DNA from: DT-110 sp030148525
GTDB lineage: Bacteria; Bacteroidota; Bacteroidia; Chitinophagales; Saprospiraceae
Direction of reading: 5' to 3'
DNA: 64,000 bases
Assembly (NCBI GenBank): GCA_965227445.1
Contig: OZ245751.1
Span: 4,774,001 to 4,838,000, forward strand
Shown: one piece after another, positions 20,473 through 29,858 of the stretch
How positions within the stretch are numbered: position 1 is the first letter of the stretch
Layout: each line of letters begins with the position of its first letter
Translations under genes and position numbers: made by a program
Notes under the pieces: model-generated
What the model was told of the DNA's origin: nothing
Databases searched by the model: none
The model's input: the letters and a program-made list of their open reading frames with translations, nothing else

Positions 20473-20546
20473 GTCGATAATTTCTGTTGGCTTAGATGCA
20501 TTCTACTTAAAAGTGTAGGATTTTTACGCCAACAGAAATTATCGAC
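20473..20546. repeat. 19-bp inverted repeat with a 36-base loop
   Basis: GTCGATAATTTCTGTTGGC at 20473-20491 pairs perfectly with 20528-20546. The loop includes a CTAC/GTAG minor stem. It is between divergent genes. The rest of 20283-20680 has only CGTAAACCGTC-like fragments and no gene. Confidence 0.75.
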
Positions 20547-20680
20547 AGTTAACCTGGCTCCCGAGTCCTTATTAATGGCTATAATCGATATGCAATACTT
20601 TATAATCAGGGACATTCAGACCGTCAACCGTCCATCGTAAACCGTCTACCCTTGGCCGTCTTGCAAAACTGGTTGTTAAT

Positions 20681-22357
20681 TTGAAACGAATTGTACTCCT
20701 ACTTATTACCGCTTTCTCGGTTTGCCTATCGGCAAAAAGCCAGAACAATGGCGGACGCCTGAACGGCAACTTTCAGGCGCAGACCAACTTCTTCATCCGC
20801 GACAGCCTGATCGGAGCCGCCAATATTCCACAGTACGACCGGCAACTGTACGGTGCCGACGCCTGGCTCAACCTGAACTACTCTAACTGGGGATTCGATG
20901 TGGCCATCCGCTTCGACCTCTTCAATAATTCCAACCTGCTGAACCCTACCGCCTCCTATACCGATCAGGGAATTGGCATGTGGTCGGTCCGCAAGCAGAT
21001 CGACAAACTGGACCTGACCGTGGGCTACATCTACGATCAAATCGGCAGCGGCCTCATCTTCCGGGCCTACGAAGAGCGCCCCCTGCTCATCGACAACGCC
21101 CTCTACGGCATCCGCGCCCAATACGAATTTTCGCCCGACTGGATCGTCAAGGCCTTTACCGGACGGCAAAAGCAACTCTTCGATGCCTACGAATCCATCC
21201 TGAAGGGCATCAACCTGGACGGCTTTCTCTTTGCCGATAAAAAGCAGCTGATCAGTCTGGCCCCCGGCTTCGGGATCATGAACCGTACGCTCGACGACAA
21301 CAGCATGGACGCCCTGGTGGCCGTGCTGAACACCTACCGTCCCGAGGAGGCCTTCGTACCTAATTACAATACCTATGCCTTCACCCTGTACAATACGCTG
21401 AGCGTGGGTCCGGTGAGCTGGTACGTGGAAGCCGCCTACAAAACCGAAGACGCCATGATCGATCCTTTTGGCGTGCGTATTATCGACGGCGAAGAAATCG
21501 TGGGCGACCGCTTCATCAACGAAGAAGGCTCAGTCTTATACACCAGTGTGAACTACGCCTCTCGCGGCCTGGCTATTACCGCCGAGGCCAAGCGAACGGA
21601 ATTCTTCACTTTCCGCACCCGCCCGCAGGTAACCCTGAACCGGGGCATGATCAACTTTCTGCCGCCCATGGCCCGGGTAAACACCTATCGGCTCAATGCC
21701 CGCTATAATGCTGCCACCCAGGAACTTGGGGAGTTGGCGTTTCTGGGCGACGCCATCATCAAAGTAAACGATCAGGTGAAAGTCAACGTCAATGCCTCCA
21801 ACATCGAAAACCTGGAAGGCGACCTCCTGTACCGGGAGCTGCTGGCCAGTACCACCATTGAATCCAAAGACGACTGGACCCTCACGGCCGGTATCCAACG
21901 CCAACAGTACAATCAGGAAGTGTACGAGTTCAAGCCCGGGGTGCCCCTGGTAGAAACGATCACGCCCTTTGCCGATTTCCTCTATCCACTGGACGACGAT
22001 AAAGCCTTACGGCTGGAACTTCAGTACATGCACACGGGCGAAGATCCCTCCGTGGAAGTCGGGCAGGATTACGGCAGCTGGGCCTTTGCACTGGCCGAAT
22101 TCTCCATCGCCCCTAAATGGACCTTCAGCGTATCGGATATGTACAATGCCCGTCCCGGCAAGCAAAGCCCGGTCGATGAGGACGGGAACCGCCTGGACCT
22201 CCACTACCCGCGGGTAGATGTTACCTACACCCAAAACGCCAATCGTTTTGCCCTGAGCTACGTTAAACAAGTGGAAGGCGTAGTCTGTACGGGTGGTATT
22301 TGCCGTTTGGAACCCGCCTTTAGTGGCTGGAAATTCGAAGTAAACACCAGCTTTTAA
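20681..22357 (+). CDS. DUF6029-family outer-membrane beta-barrel protein
   Basis: A 558-residue protein with a Sec signal (LLLITAFSVCLSAKS). The mature part consists of alternating beta strands (for example YGADAWLNLNY, WGFDVAIRFDL) and ends in Phe, as outer-membrane barrels do. The overall pattern fits the DUF6029 family of Bacteroidota, whose role is unknown. The start is TTG at 20681. It is followed 24 bases later by an Omp28-like lipoprotein gene, so the two are likely an operon. Confidence 0.75.
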   Translation: MKRIVLLLITAFSVCLSAKSQNNGGRLNGNFQAQTNFFIRDSLIGAANIPQYDRQLYGADAWLNLNYSNWGFDVAIRFDLFNNSNLLNPTASYTDQGIGMWSVRKQIDKLDLTVGYIYDQIGSGLIFRAYEERPLLIDNALYGIRAQYEFSPDWIVKAFTGRQKQLFDAYESILKGINLDGFLFADKKQLISLAPGFGIMNRTLDDNSMDALVAVLNTYRPEEAFVPNYNTYAFTLYNTLSVGPVSWYVEAAYKTEDAMIDPFGVRIIDGEEIVGDRFINEEGSVLYTSVNYASRGLAITAEAKRTEFFTFRTRPQVTLNRGMINFLPPMARVNTYRLNARYNAATQELGELAFLGDAIIKVNDQVKVNVNASNIENLEGDLLYRELLASTTIESKDDWTLTAGIQRQQYNQEVYEFKPGVPLVETITPFADFLYPLDDDKALRLELQYMHTGEDPSVEVGQDYGSWAFALAEFSIAPKWTFSVSDMYNARPGKQSPVDEDGNRLDLHYPRVDVTYTQNANRFALSYVKQVEGVVCTGGICRLEPAFSGWKFEVNTSF

Positions 22358-22381
22358 TCTTTTTGCGAAAGCATAGAAACC

Positions 22382-23215
22382 ATGAATGGCCTAACCAATC
22401 TGTTCCGTCTGCTGCCCCTGGCCTTCCTCTTCCTGCTGGCCTGTGAAGAAATTCCGCCGGTCGTAACGCCGCTGGAAGGCGGCCAGGTACGAGACACCCT
22501 GCTACAAAACATACTGGTGGAAGAATTCACCGGAGCACGCTGTGTGAATTGTCCGGCCGGATCCTCCGAATTGGCCCGCCTGCAGGGAGTATATGGCGAC
22601 CAATTGATCATCGTGGCCATCCACGCCGGTTCCTTTGCCCGCCCCTACCCCGAGAGCAGGGAAGACTTTCGCACCTCCGAGGGCGACGCCCTGCTCAACT
22701 ACCTGGGGCAACCGCTGGGCTACCCTTCCGCCATCATTAACCGCAAACTGTACGACGGGGAAGTCGACCTGCAATTGAGCCGGTCGCTATGGCCACTCTT
22801 TCTGCAGCAGGAATCCGAACGCCTGGCTACCATGGAACTGGCACCCCGGGTTCGCTACGATTCAACCAGCCGGGAGGTAACTTACAACCTCGACCTCACT
22901 CTCCTGGAAGGCAACCTGAGCTCTGGTGTGCGACTCAGCCTGATGGTCGTCGAGGATAATGTCGCCGATCTCCAACTTACCCCCGACGGCCCCGACGAGC
23001 AATACGTACACCGGCACAATCTGCGCGACATGCTCACCGCTGCCACCGGCAACTCCCTGCCCGACGACTGGGAGGTGGGGCAGACCATCAGCCGCCAGTT
23101 CACCTACCAGTTACCCTCCAACTGGAAGCAGGAGAACGTCTCCCTGGTGGCCGTGGTCCACGAGAATGGGGAGCGCAAAGACGTGCTCGCCGTCAACAAA
23201 ACACCTTTGCGATAA
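22382..23215 (+). CDS. Omp28-related outer-membrane lipoprotein
   Basis: A 277-residue lipoprotein with lipidation Cys in FLLACEE. The domain starts with VEEFTGARCVNCPAG, the thioredoxin-like CxxC region typical of Omp28-type proteins, and continues with a beta-sandwich C-terminal part. Members were described as surface-exposed outer-membrane proteins; the CxxC suggests a redox or folding role. It is in an operon with the DUF6029 barrel gene and divergent from tlpA. Confidence 0.85.
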   Translation: MNGLTNLFRLLPLAFLFLLACEEIPPVVTPLEGGQVRDTLLQNILVEEFTGARCVNCPAGSSELARLQGVYGDQLIIVAIHAGSFARPYPESREDFRTSEGDALLNYLGQPLGYPSAIINRKLYDGEVDLQLSRSLWPLFLQQESERLATMELAPRVRYDSTSREVTYNLDLTLLEGNLSSGVRLSLMVVEDNVADLQLTPDGPDEQYVHRHNLRDMLTAATGNSLPDDWEVGQTISRQFTYQLPSNWKQENVSLVAVVHENGERKDVLAVNKTPLR

Positions 23216-23304
23216 GGCCCGATCTGCCCAATGCACTTATTTACCCCGGCGAAGAGTATGTATAAAGTTGCAGGAACGCCTTTGCAGTAGAAAGACGTAA
23301 ACCC

Positions 23305-23380
23305 ATCACTACTTCTTGTTGCCCAAAACCGTTTAAGAATAGAAAACACCCAACACCTCCGGGCAATAAGAAGTAGTGAT
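23305..23380 (+). terminator. 20-bp inverted repeat after the Omp28-like gene
   Basis: ATCACTACTTCTTGTTGCCC at 23305-23324 pairs with 23361-23380 with a single G-T wobble and a 36-base loop. Its place between two plus-strand genes suggests transcription termination or mRNA-end protection. Confidence 0.55.
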
Positions 23381-23441
23381 AATCCACCCATTAGCAAAAC
23401 ACTGCACCTACGCTCAGACTCTTTTCTCCCGAGATTTTGCC

Positions 23442-23449
23442 TATCTTTG
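23442..23449 (+). promoter_or_regulatory. Possible -7 box for pheT
   Basis: TATCTTTG matches TAnnTTTG and lies about 80 bases before the pheT start. No clear -33 TTTG is seen. Confidence 0.4.
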
Positions 23450-23527
23450 GGCGCGAAAAAAGCAGCCACGCGGAACCTTTTTGCCGAAAGGCTGCACATC
23501 CACGCAAGAAGCGCAAAAACTGCCTAT

Positions 23528-25984
23528 ATGAAGGTATCTCTGAATTGGTTGAAAGACTACCTGCACATTGATATATCTCCGAAAAAAGTCGGGGAGATCC
23601 TTACCGAGATCGGCCTGGAAGTAGAAGGAGAAGAAGTCGTAGAAAGTATTCCCGGCGGACTCCGCGGTGTTGTTTCCGGCCACGTACTCACCTGTGAGCA
23701 ACATCCCAATGCCGACCGTTTATCACTGACTACCGTCGACGTAGGTGCCGAGGAGCCCCTGCAGATCGTTTGCGGTGCACCGAACGTAGCCAAGGGCCAA
23801 AAGGTCCTGGTCGCTACCGTTGGCACCGACCTGTATCCTACCGGTAGTGATAAGCCACTGACGATTAAGAAAGGCAAGATCCGCGGTGAAACATCAGCCG
23901 GTATGATCTGTGCCGAAGACGAGCTGGGCATAGGTACCGAGCACGACGGTATCCTGGTACTCCCCGAAGACACTCCCGTCGGTAAGCCCGGTGCCGAGAT
24001 ACTTAGTATCGACTCCGATTACGTGTACGAGATCGGCCTCACCCCTAACCGCTCCGACGCCACTAACCACCTGGGCGTAGCCCGTGACCTGGCCGCAGCC
24101 CTGAAGGTCAACTACGAACACGACGGGCGCGTGGAAGAACCCGCCGTCGATAGCTTTGAAGTACACAACCAGGATGATGTTGTCAAAGTGGACGTAAAAA
24201 ACCCCGAGGCTTGTCCTCGCTACGCCGGACTTACCATTACCGACCTGACCATCGAAGAGTCTCCGGAGTGGCTGAGGAACCGGCTGAACGCCATTGGCGT
24301 ACGCCCCATTAACAACGTAGTAGATGCTACCAACTTTATCCTGCACGAGCTGGGGCAGCCGCTGCACGCCTTCGACCTGGACAAGATCGGTGCGAAAAAG
24401 ATCGTTGTGCAAACCCTGCCTGCCGGCACCAAATTCACGACGCTCGACGAGGTCGAACGCACCCTGACCGGCGAAGACCTCATGATCTGTGACGGGAGCG
24501 GGAAGGGCATGTGTATCGCTGGCGTTTTCGGTGGCATTGGCACCGGAGTCACGGACAGCACCAAACGCATCTTTCTGGAGTCAGCGCATTTCGAGGCGGG
24601 CTTCGTGCGTCGCACGAGTATGCGCCACAATTTGCGTACCGATGCCGCCAAGGTATTCGAGAAAGGCAGTGACCCTAACATCGCAGTTTATGCGCTGAAA
24701 CGGGCGGCTCTGCTTATCGGCGAATTGGCGGGCGGGAAAGTTTCCTCCTCCATAGTCGACATCTATCCAAACCCCATCCATCCGGTGGAGATCAGCGTAT
24801 CCCAGGAATACATCAATCGCCTGATCGGCGTGCAGATTCCGGAGGCCGAGATCAAACAGATACTGGCGGCCCTCGATATGCCAATCCGGGAAGAGCGGGG
24901 CGATACGCTGACCGTAGCCATTCCCACCAACAAAGCGGATGTAACGCGTCCGGCCGATGTGGTGGAGGAGATCCTGCGCATCTACGGATTCAACAAAGTG
25001 CCCATTCCACCCAATATCGATACGGCCATCAACGTAGCTCCCCAGCCGGAGCCCGCCGCCGTGCGCAATCAATTGGGTGATATGCTGGCTGCTCAGGGCT
25101 TCTACGAGATGATGGCTGTTTCCCTGTCGCAGTCGCGCTATTACCAAGAGGTTATCGGCGGGCTGGAGGACAAGGAGCTGGTCTACATCAATAATACTTC
25201 GAATGTGCACCTGGACATTATGCGTCCGGATATGCTGTTCAGTGCACTGGAAGCCGTTGTGCACAATCAGAATCGGCAGGTGAACCGAATCAAGCTGTTT
25301 GAGCTGGGGCGTACCTACCGACGCGATGACAAGGGCGATATTGACGAGCGGGAACACCTGAGCCTGGTGGTTGCCGGTGAGCGCCACGCACCAAACTGGA
25401 TCACCGGCGGGACTGGCCGTCCGTCCGACTTCTATACCCTGAAAGGCTATGTACACGCCATTCTGGACCGTATGGGTATTCAGGGATATCAGGTCCGGAC
25501 CCTGGGGAAGGATCCGCAATTCAGCTTCGGGATGACCTATCACCGGGGACCGAAGGACATAGTGACCTTCGGTAAGGTGGATGCGGCTGTCGCCAAAAGT
25601 ATGGGTTGCCGGCACGAGGTTTTCTATGCCGACTTCAACTGGGCGGCCCTGATGCAGGCTATTGCCAAATCGCGTATTTCGTACCAGGAGGTAAGCAAAT
25701 TCCCCTCCGTACGACGTGACCTGGCCCTGGTTATTGATACTTCGGTGAAATTTGAGGATATTGTGGCTATTGCCAAAAAGACTGGCAAGAAGCTCATTAA
25801 GGAAATCGACCTGTTCGACGTATACGAGAATGAGGAGCAACTGGGGGCAGACAAACGATCCTACGCCGTCAGCTTCCTCTTCGAGGATTTGAGCAAGACG
25901 CTGAAAGACAAGGAAGTCGACAAGGTGGTTCAAAAGTTGATCACCGAATACGAGCATAAACTGGACGCGTCGATACGCCGGTAA
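23528..25984 (+). CDS. pheT: Phenylalanyl-tRNA synthetase beta subunit
   Basis: A protein of 818 residues that with PheS charges tRNA-Phe. Domains in order: N-terminal segment MKVSLNWLKDYL, tRNA-binding OB fold (about 40-155), B3/B4 editing domain (about 210-385), B5 domain (about 405-475), catalytic-like core and the C-terminal anticodon-binding domain with FPSVRRDLAL near residue 725. Length is normal. The ATG at 23528 gives the family N-terminus; the upstream ATG/GTG extension to 23447 overlaps the promoter-like box. pheS is not in the window. It is followed closely by the coiled-coil and zapA genes. Confidence 0.96.
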   Translation: MKVSLNWLKDYLHIDISPKKVGEILTEIGLEVEGEEVVESIPGGLRGVVSGHVLTCEQHPNADRLSLTTVDVGAEEPLQIVCGAPNVAKGQKVLVATVGTDLYPTGSDKPLTIKKGKIRGETSAGMICAEDELGIGTEHDGILVLPEDTPVGKPGAEILSIDSDYVYEIGLTPNRSDATNHLGVARDLAAALKVNYEHDGRVEEPAVDSFEVHNQDDVVKVDVKNPEACPRYAGLTITDLTIEESPEWLRNRLNAIGVRPINNVVDATNFILHELGQPLHAFDLDKIGAKKIVVQTLPAGTKFTTLDEVERTLTGEDLMICDGSGKGMCIAGVFGGIGTGVTDSTKRIFLESAHFEAGFVRRTSMRHNLRTDAAKVFEKGSDPNIAVYALKRAALLIGELAGGKVSSSIVDIYPNPIHPVEISVSQEYINRLIGVQIPEAEIKQILAALDMPIREERGDTLTVAIPTNKADVTRPADVVEEILRIYGFNKVPIPPNIDTAINVAPQPEPAAVRNQLGDMLAAQGFYEMMAVSLSQSRYYQEVIGGLEDKELVYINNTSNVHLDIMRPDMLFSALEAVVHNQNRQVNRIKLFELGRTYRRDDKGDIDEREHLSLVVAGERHAPNWITGGTGRPSDFYTLKGYVHAILDRMGIQGYQVRTLGKDPQFSFGMTYHRGPKDIVTFGKVDAAVAKSMGCRHEVFYADFNWAALMQAIAKSRISYQEVSKFPSVRRDLALVIDTSVKFEDIVAIAKKTGKKLIKEIDLFDVYENEEQLGADKRSYAVSFLFEDLSKTLKDKEVDKVVQKLITEYEHKLDASIRR

Positions 25985-26050
25985 CTCGAGATTGCGTTGA
26001 ATGTAAAGAGCCCATACGGGCAAGGAGCTATAGAATTAGGATATAACTAC

Positions 26051-26353
26051 ATGAGTAGTATTTCAGATAGTATTGAATCGATTGAATCCAAGATCAAGCG
26101 CCTGGCTGAACAGTTGGAGCGCCTGAAAGCCGAAAACAAACAACTCAAACAGGAAAATGCCGAGCTCAAGCTACAGCAAAGCAGTTCGCGGCACCACCTG
26201 GATTTGGTGAGTGATCGGTTGACGGAACAACGGGAGCGACTCGTTCCCGATCCGGAAGATTCGACGATGTCGTCGGAGGAGTTACGCAAACAGATCGATC
26301 ACTACGTACAAGAGATCGATGCCTGTATTGCGTGGTTATCGAAGCAGGAGTAG
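26051..26353 (+). CDS. Small coiled-coil protein upstream of zapA
   Basis: About 100 residues, starting MSSISDSIESIESKI. Residues 10-55 form a strong Lys/Glu/Gln-rich leucine heptad coiled coil (LAEQLERLKAENKQLK), and the rest is polar. Nothing identifies a domain. Its position just before zapA suggests a cell-division accessory comparable to ZapB-like coiled coils, but this is inferred from context. The ATG at 26051 is preferred to the TTG at 25997. It ends 5 bases before the zapA start. Confidence 0.7.
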   Translation: MSSISDSIESIESKIKRLAEQLERLKAENKQLKQENAELKLQQSSSRHHLDLVSDRLTEQRERLVPDPEDSTMSSEELRKQIDHYVQEIDACIAWLSKQE

Positions 26354-26358
26354 AAAGC

Positions 26359-26661
26359 ATGAGGACGATGGAGGATCAAGAGACTAAAAATATCACAGTT
26401 GTCATTGCGGGTCGGCCCTATCCCTTGAAGATTAAAGGGGAAGATGAGCCGGCAATTCGCAAGATCGTGAAAGAAGTCAATGAAAAGATCAATAAATTCC
26501 AATTAACGTATACCCGTAAAGACAAGCAAGACTGCTTGTCGATGGCCCTGTTGACCTACGCTGTTGATTTGTTCAAGGCGCAGCAAAACCAAACCCGGGA
26601 TACCATTATCGCCTCCCGCCTTTCCCAACTCGATCACCTGCTCGATGCACTCGTAGAGTGA
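26359..26661 (+). CDS. zapA: Cell division protein ZapA
   Basis: About 100 residues. The N-terminal NITVVIAGRPYPLKI globular part and the following EPAIRKIVKEVNEKI helix, then a long helix with TYAVDLFKAQQ, match ZapA. It binds FtsZ and bundles protofilaments at the division ring in the cytoplasm. The ATG at 26359 has GGAG about 9 bases upstream; an ATG at 26368 is also possible. It follows the coiled-coil gene directly and is followed by a structured intergenic region and rny, an order common in Bacteroidota. Confidence 0.88.
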   Translation: MRTMEDQETKNITVVIAGRPYPLKIKGEDEPAIRKIVKEVNEKINKFQLTYTRKDKQDCLSMALLTYAVDLFKAQQNQTRDTIIASRLSQLDHLLDALVE

Positions 26662-26671
26662 CAGATTCCGA

Positions 26672-26845
26672 TTCGTTCGCGTAATGCGAAATTGCTTATC
26701 TTCCGTGAATGGCAGGTAATGACCAGCCACCAGCAGAAGATAAACCCCGGCAGTAGTGTTTTTTGGCGAAAGCCAATGTACTGCCCCATGAACCGGGATG
26801 CGTTCTAATGAGGATGCTTCCCTATCGTTAACTGAACTGTAAAAC
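26672..26845 (+). ncRNA. ssrS: Candidate 6S RNA between zapA and rny
   Basis: The 193-base gap between zapA and rny has no ORF. It can fold: TTATCTTC near 26697 pairs with GAAGATAA near 26737, and GGCAGTA pairs with TACTGCC around an inner TTGGC-GAAA-GCCAA hairpin (about 26751-26786). A 6S RNA gene is commonly found next to zapA, and in this zapA-rny gap in Bacteroidota. I did not find a full closing stem with a central bubble, and the ends are estimates. Confidence 0.45.
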
Positions 26846-26854
26846 AAACGCTAC

Positions 26855-28537
26855 ATGGAAATTGGAATAGGATTGGCGATAGGCGCTTTGGTCGGTGCCA
26901 TTGTTGGTTTTTTGGTAGTCAATATGTCTTCCAAAAAATTGCGCCAGCAAAAAATTGACCAGATCAACGAACAAGCAGACAAGCAAATAAAAGAAGCCCG
27001 GGAATCAGCTGATCGCATGTTGCAGGAAGCCCAGGCTAAGGCCGATAAAATCACAAACGAGGCCGAATCGAAGAACGAGCGCATCAAGCAACGCAAAATC
27101 CAGGAAGCAAAGGAGCGCTTTAGTAAAATGAAATCGGACTTCGAATCCCAGAAGTCGGAACACGTCGTAAAAATGAAAGAGCGGGAAATGGAAGTCCGCT
27201 CCCAGGAAAGCGACCTCAAAAATAAGCAAGAGCGCTTTCAGGATCAAATCAAAGAGTTGGATGCCCGCAAGTCAGAGCTCGACCAAACGGCGGCTGAAAA
27301 CAAGGCCGTTCGGGAGAACCTGGATAAGCAGCTGAAGATCTTATCCAAAAGGAAGGAAGACCTGGATCAACTCAACGAACAGCGCATTAAAGAGCTGGAG
27401 TCTATTGCCCGCCTTTCGGAAGCTGAAGCCAAAGAGCAACTCCTCGACGCGGTTCAGGCCAAGGCTGAAACCGAGGCCATGGCCCTGAAAAAGAATGCAA
27501 TCGAGCAGGCTAAAAACACAGCTACCAAGGACGCCAAGAAGATCATTATTCAGACTATCCAGCGGATGTGTGCAGAATACACCATTGAAAATACCGTTTC
27601 CGTATTCAACCTGGAAAGTGATGACCTCAAAGGGCAGATTATTGGCCGGGAGGGACGAAATATCCGGGCCCTGGAAGCAGCTACCGGAGCCGAAATTGTC
27701 GTAGACGATACGCCGGAGGCGATTGTTATTTCCAGCTTCGACCCCATCCGTCGTGAAGTATGCCGCCTTTCGCTGAAAAAGCTGGTAGCTGATGGTCGTA
27801 TCCATCCGGCCCGCATTGAAGAGGTGGTGGCCAAGGTCCGCAAGCAGCTCGACGAGCAGATCGTCGAGATCGGCGAACGCACGGTGATCGAACTGGATCT
27901 GCACGGCCTCGACGCCTACCTCGTGCGTATGGTCGGCCGTATGCGATTCCGCTCCAGCTACGGGCAAAACTTACTCAAGCACTCCATCGAAACGGCGAAT
28001 CTCTGTGCCATCATGGCCTCTGAGCTCGGGCTCAATCCCCGACAGATCAAACTCGCCAAGCGAGCCGGATTGCTCCACGATATTGGAAAAGTAGCCGAAG
28101 AAGATAGTGAACTGTCACACGCTCTGCTCGGCATGAAGATGTGCGAAAAGCACAACGAACACCCGGCAGTAATCAACGCCGTGGGAGCTCACCACGACGA
28201 GATCGAGATGAACAACATTATATCTCCCATCATCCAGGCCTGCGATGCCATTTCCGGTGCTCGTCCGGGTGCACGCCGGGAGATCCTGGAAAGTTACCTC
28301 AAGCGCATCGGCGAACTGGAGGAGCTGGCCATGGGCCACGAAGGGGTACAAAAAGCCTACGCTATGCAGGCGGGCCGCGAATTGCGCGTGATTGTCGAAA
28401 GCGAAAAGGTAACTGATCAGTACGCCGATGATCTCTCGTTCATGATCTCCCAGAAGATACAGGACGAGATGCAATTCCCCGGGCAGATCAAGGTGACGGT
28501 CATTCGCGAGAAACGAGCTGTTTCCTACGCGCGGTAA
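26855..28537 (+). CDS. rny: Ribonuclease Y
   Basis: A 560-residue endoribonuclease that starts mRNA decay. An N-terminal membrane anchor (about 3-23) is followed by a long coiled coil (about 25-220), a KH RNA-binding domain with GQIIGREGRNIRALE (about 250-275), and an HD phosphohydrolase domain with LLHDIGK near residue 407 and GAHHDEIE. All metal-binding residues of the HD motif appear present. Length is typical. A giant hairpin follows as the likely terminator. Confidence 0.97.
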   Translation: MEIGIGLAIGALVGAIVGFLVVNMSSKKLRQQKIDQINEQADKQIKEARESADRMLQEAQAKADKITNEAESKNERIKQRKIQEAKERFSKMKSDFESQKSEHVVKMKEREMEVRSQESDLKNKQERFQDQIKELDARKSELDQTAAENKAVRENLDKQLKILSKRKEDLDQLNEQRIKELESIARLSEAEAKEQLLDAVQAKAETEAMALKKNAIEQAKNTATKDAKKIIIQTIQRMCAEYTIENTVSVFNLESDDLKGQIIGREGRNIRALEAATGAEIVVDDTPEAIVISSFDPIRREVCRLSLKKLVADGRIHPARIEEVVAKVRKQLDEQIVEIGERTVIELDLHGLDAYLVRMVGRMRFRSSYGQNLLKHSIETANLCAIMASELGLNPRQIKLAKRAGLLHDIGKVAEEDSELSHALLGMKMCEKHNEHPAVINAVGAHHDEIEMNNIISPIIQACDAISGARPGARREILESYLKRIGELEELAMGHEGVQKAYAMQAGRELRVIVESEKVTDQYADDLSFMISQKIQDEMQFPGQIKVTVIREKRAVSYAR

Positions 28538-28552
28538 AGCCGTTCCATAACT

Positions 28553-28611
28553 AACGCGAGTTAGTCAAGCCGAGTTTTTTTAGCAAAAGCTCGGCTTGAC
28601 TAACTCGCGTT
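28553..28611. terminator. Giant perfect hairpin after rny
   Basis: A 22-bp stem without mismatch (28553-28574 pairs with 28590-28611) closes a 15-base loop that contains TTTTTTT. It starts 15 bases after rny and faces the convergent aldo/keto reductase gene. The remaining bases to 28752 hold nothing I recognise. Confidence 0.8.
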
Positions 28612-28752
28612 GTATTTGGTAGATAGTATTAGGTAGTAGGACTTGCTTTAATCCCAATACCCTCTTCAAACCACCTTTTTCATAGTACTTTGGAGATGAG
28701 CGCTTTAAAAAATGGAGGCTTAGGTTCAGGATCGGCTTTGCCCAAACTCACC

Positions 28753-29745
28753 TTAATTCCAGGCCAGCTGGCTGCGTTCTTTCCAGTAGTGTTCGGGGGA
28801 TTCTGAGAACTGCCGCAGGTGATCAAGGGAATCGTCCGACAGCTCGAGCTGAGCCGCCGACAGATTGGAGTACAAATGAGCTTCTACGGCGGCTCCGGAC
28901 AATACTACGTGGGCCCAGGGGTGCGCCAGCACAAAGGCCAACGCAATAGCATCCACGGATGAATCATAGCTGCGTGCCATATTTTCGAGGGTATCTCTGG
29001 TTTTAGCGAAGTCGGCATCCTGATTGCGGGGTGTCAGGCGGCCGTTGGCGAGTGCTTCTTTGACGATTATGCCCATTCCGCTGTCGGCCGCCTGGTGAAG
29101 GGAATCAGCCATGCTCTGTTCCAACACGTTAAAGGTAGCCTGGACGACGTCGAACAAATGGGTACCATCGATTCGGGTAAGCATAGCCCGCTCGAGCGTA
29201 TCGGCCTGCCCGGGGCCACTCACGCTAAGCCCAATGCGTATGCCCTTTTCTTTCAATGCAGCCAATTCGCTAAGTACGTCTTTGTCATCGAGCACCCCGG
29301 TCTCCACGGTAGCGGAATGGATCTGGTAAAGTTTGAGATGAGGCAAGAGCACTTTCGATTCACTCCATTGTTGCTGCAACCGGCTTACGGAATGTTCCTT
29401 AACCTCGTGCTGCTCGGCTTCGACCTGCCAGTCGGCCGTGTAGGTATAGCCCCATTTGGAGCCAACGAACACATCGTCGGGCTTGTTTTCCTCCAACCAA
29501 TTTTTCAGGAAGGTCTCTCCCCGTCCGTAGGACCGAGCCACGTCGAAGTACCGGACGCCCTCCCGATAAGCCAGGTCGAGCATACGGTGGGTACGGCGTT
29601 CCATGGCGTCGATGACGTAATTTTCGGCCATGTCGGCCCCGTGACCCAGGTTTATGTAGCCGGGTCGTCCGAGTGCGGCCAGGCCGAGGCCAAGGCGGGG
29701 AAGTTCGGGTCCGTTTTTACCGAGGGTATTGGTGGGTAGGGGCAT
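28753..29745 (-). CDS. Aldo/keto reductase family protein
   Basis: A 330-residue NADPH-dependent oxidoreductase with a TIM-barrel fold. The N-terminal motif GLGLAALGRPGY, the catalytic-type Asp/Tyr segment RYFDVARSYGRGE (Asp and Tyr of the tetrad), Lys in VGSKWGY and His in LYQIHS are all seen. The pattern is close to the L-fucose/pyridoxal dehydrogenase-like branch. The physiological substrate is unknown. It is downstream of aspS on the same strand with about 110 bases between, which hold a 12-bp tandem repeat, so cotranscription is possible. Confidence 0.88.
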   Translation of the reverse strand: MPLPTNTLGKNGPELPRLGLGLAALGRPGYINLGHGADMAENYVIDAMERRTHRMLDLAYREGVRYFDVARSYGRGETFLKNWLEENKPDDVFVGSKWGYTYTADWQVEAEQHEVKEHSVSRLQQQWSESKVLLPHLKLYQIHSATVETGVLDDKDVLSELAALKEKGIRIGLSVSGPGQADTLERAMLTRIDGTHLFDVVQATFNVLEQSMADSLHQAADSGMGIIVKEALANGRLTPRNQDADFAKTRDTLENMARSYDSSVDAIALAFVLAHPWAHVVLSGAAVEAHLYSNLSAAQLELSDDSLDHLRQFSESPEHYWKERSQLAWN

Positions 29746-29810
29746 TCGGTTGGGTGTTTGGTAAAGTCAAGAAAAAAAGGAAGATACGTCTTTCGTATTG
29801 CAAAAAAGGC

Positions 29811-29858
29811 AGATGGCATCGGGGATGGCATCCGCGATGGCATCGCAGATGGCATCCT
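29811..29858. repeat. Four 12-bp tandem repeats of GATGGCATC
   Basis: Four units of nGATGGCATCnn run from 29811 to 29858 and reach the last bases of the aspS reading frame. Each core contains the self-complementary GATGGCATC-like motif. Confidence 0.8.

Noticed and set aside
24581..26023. 480-codon open frame antisense to pheT
   Set aside because: Shadow of pheT, with no recognised motif or ribosome site.
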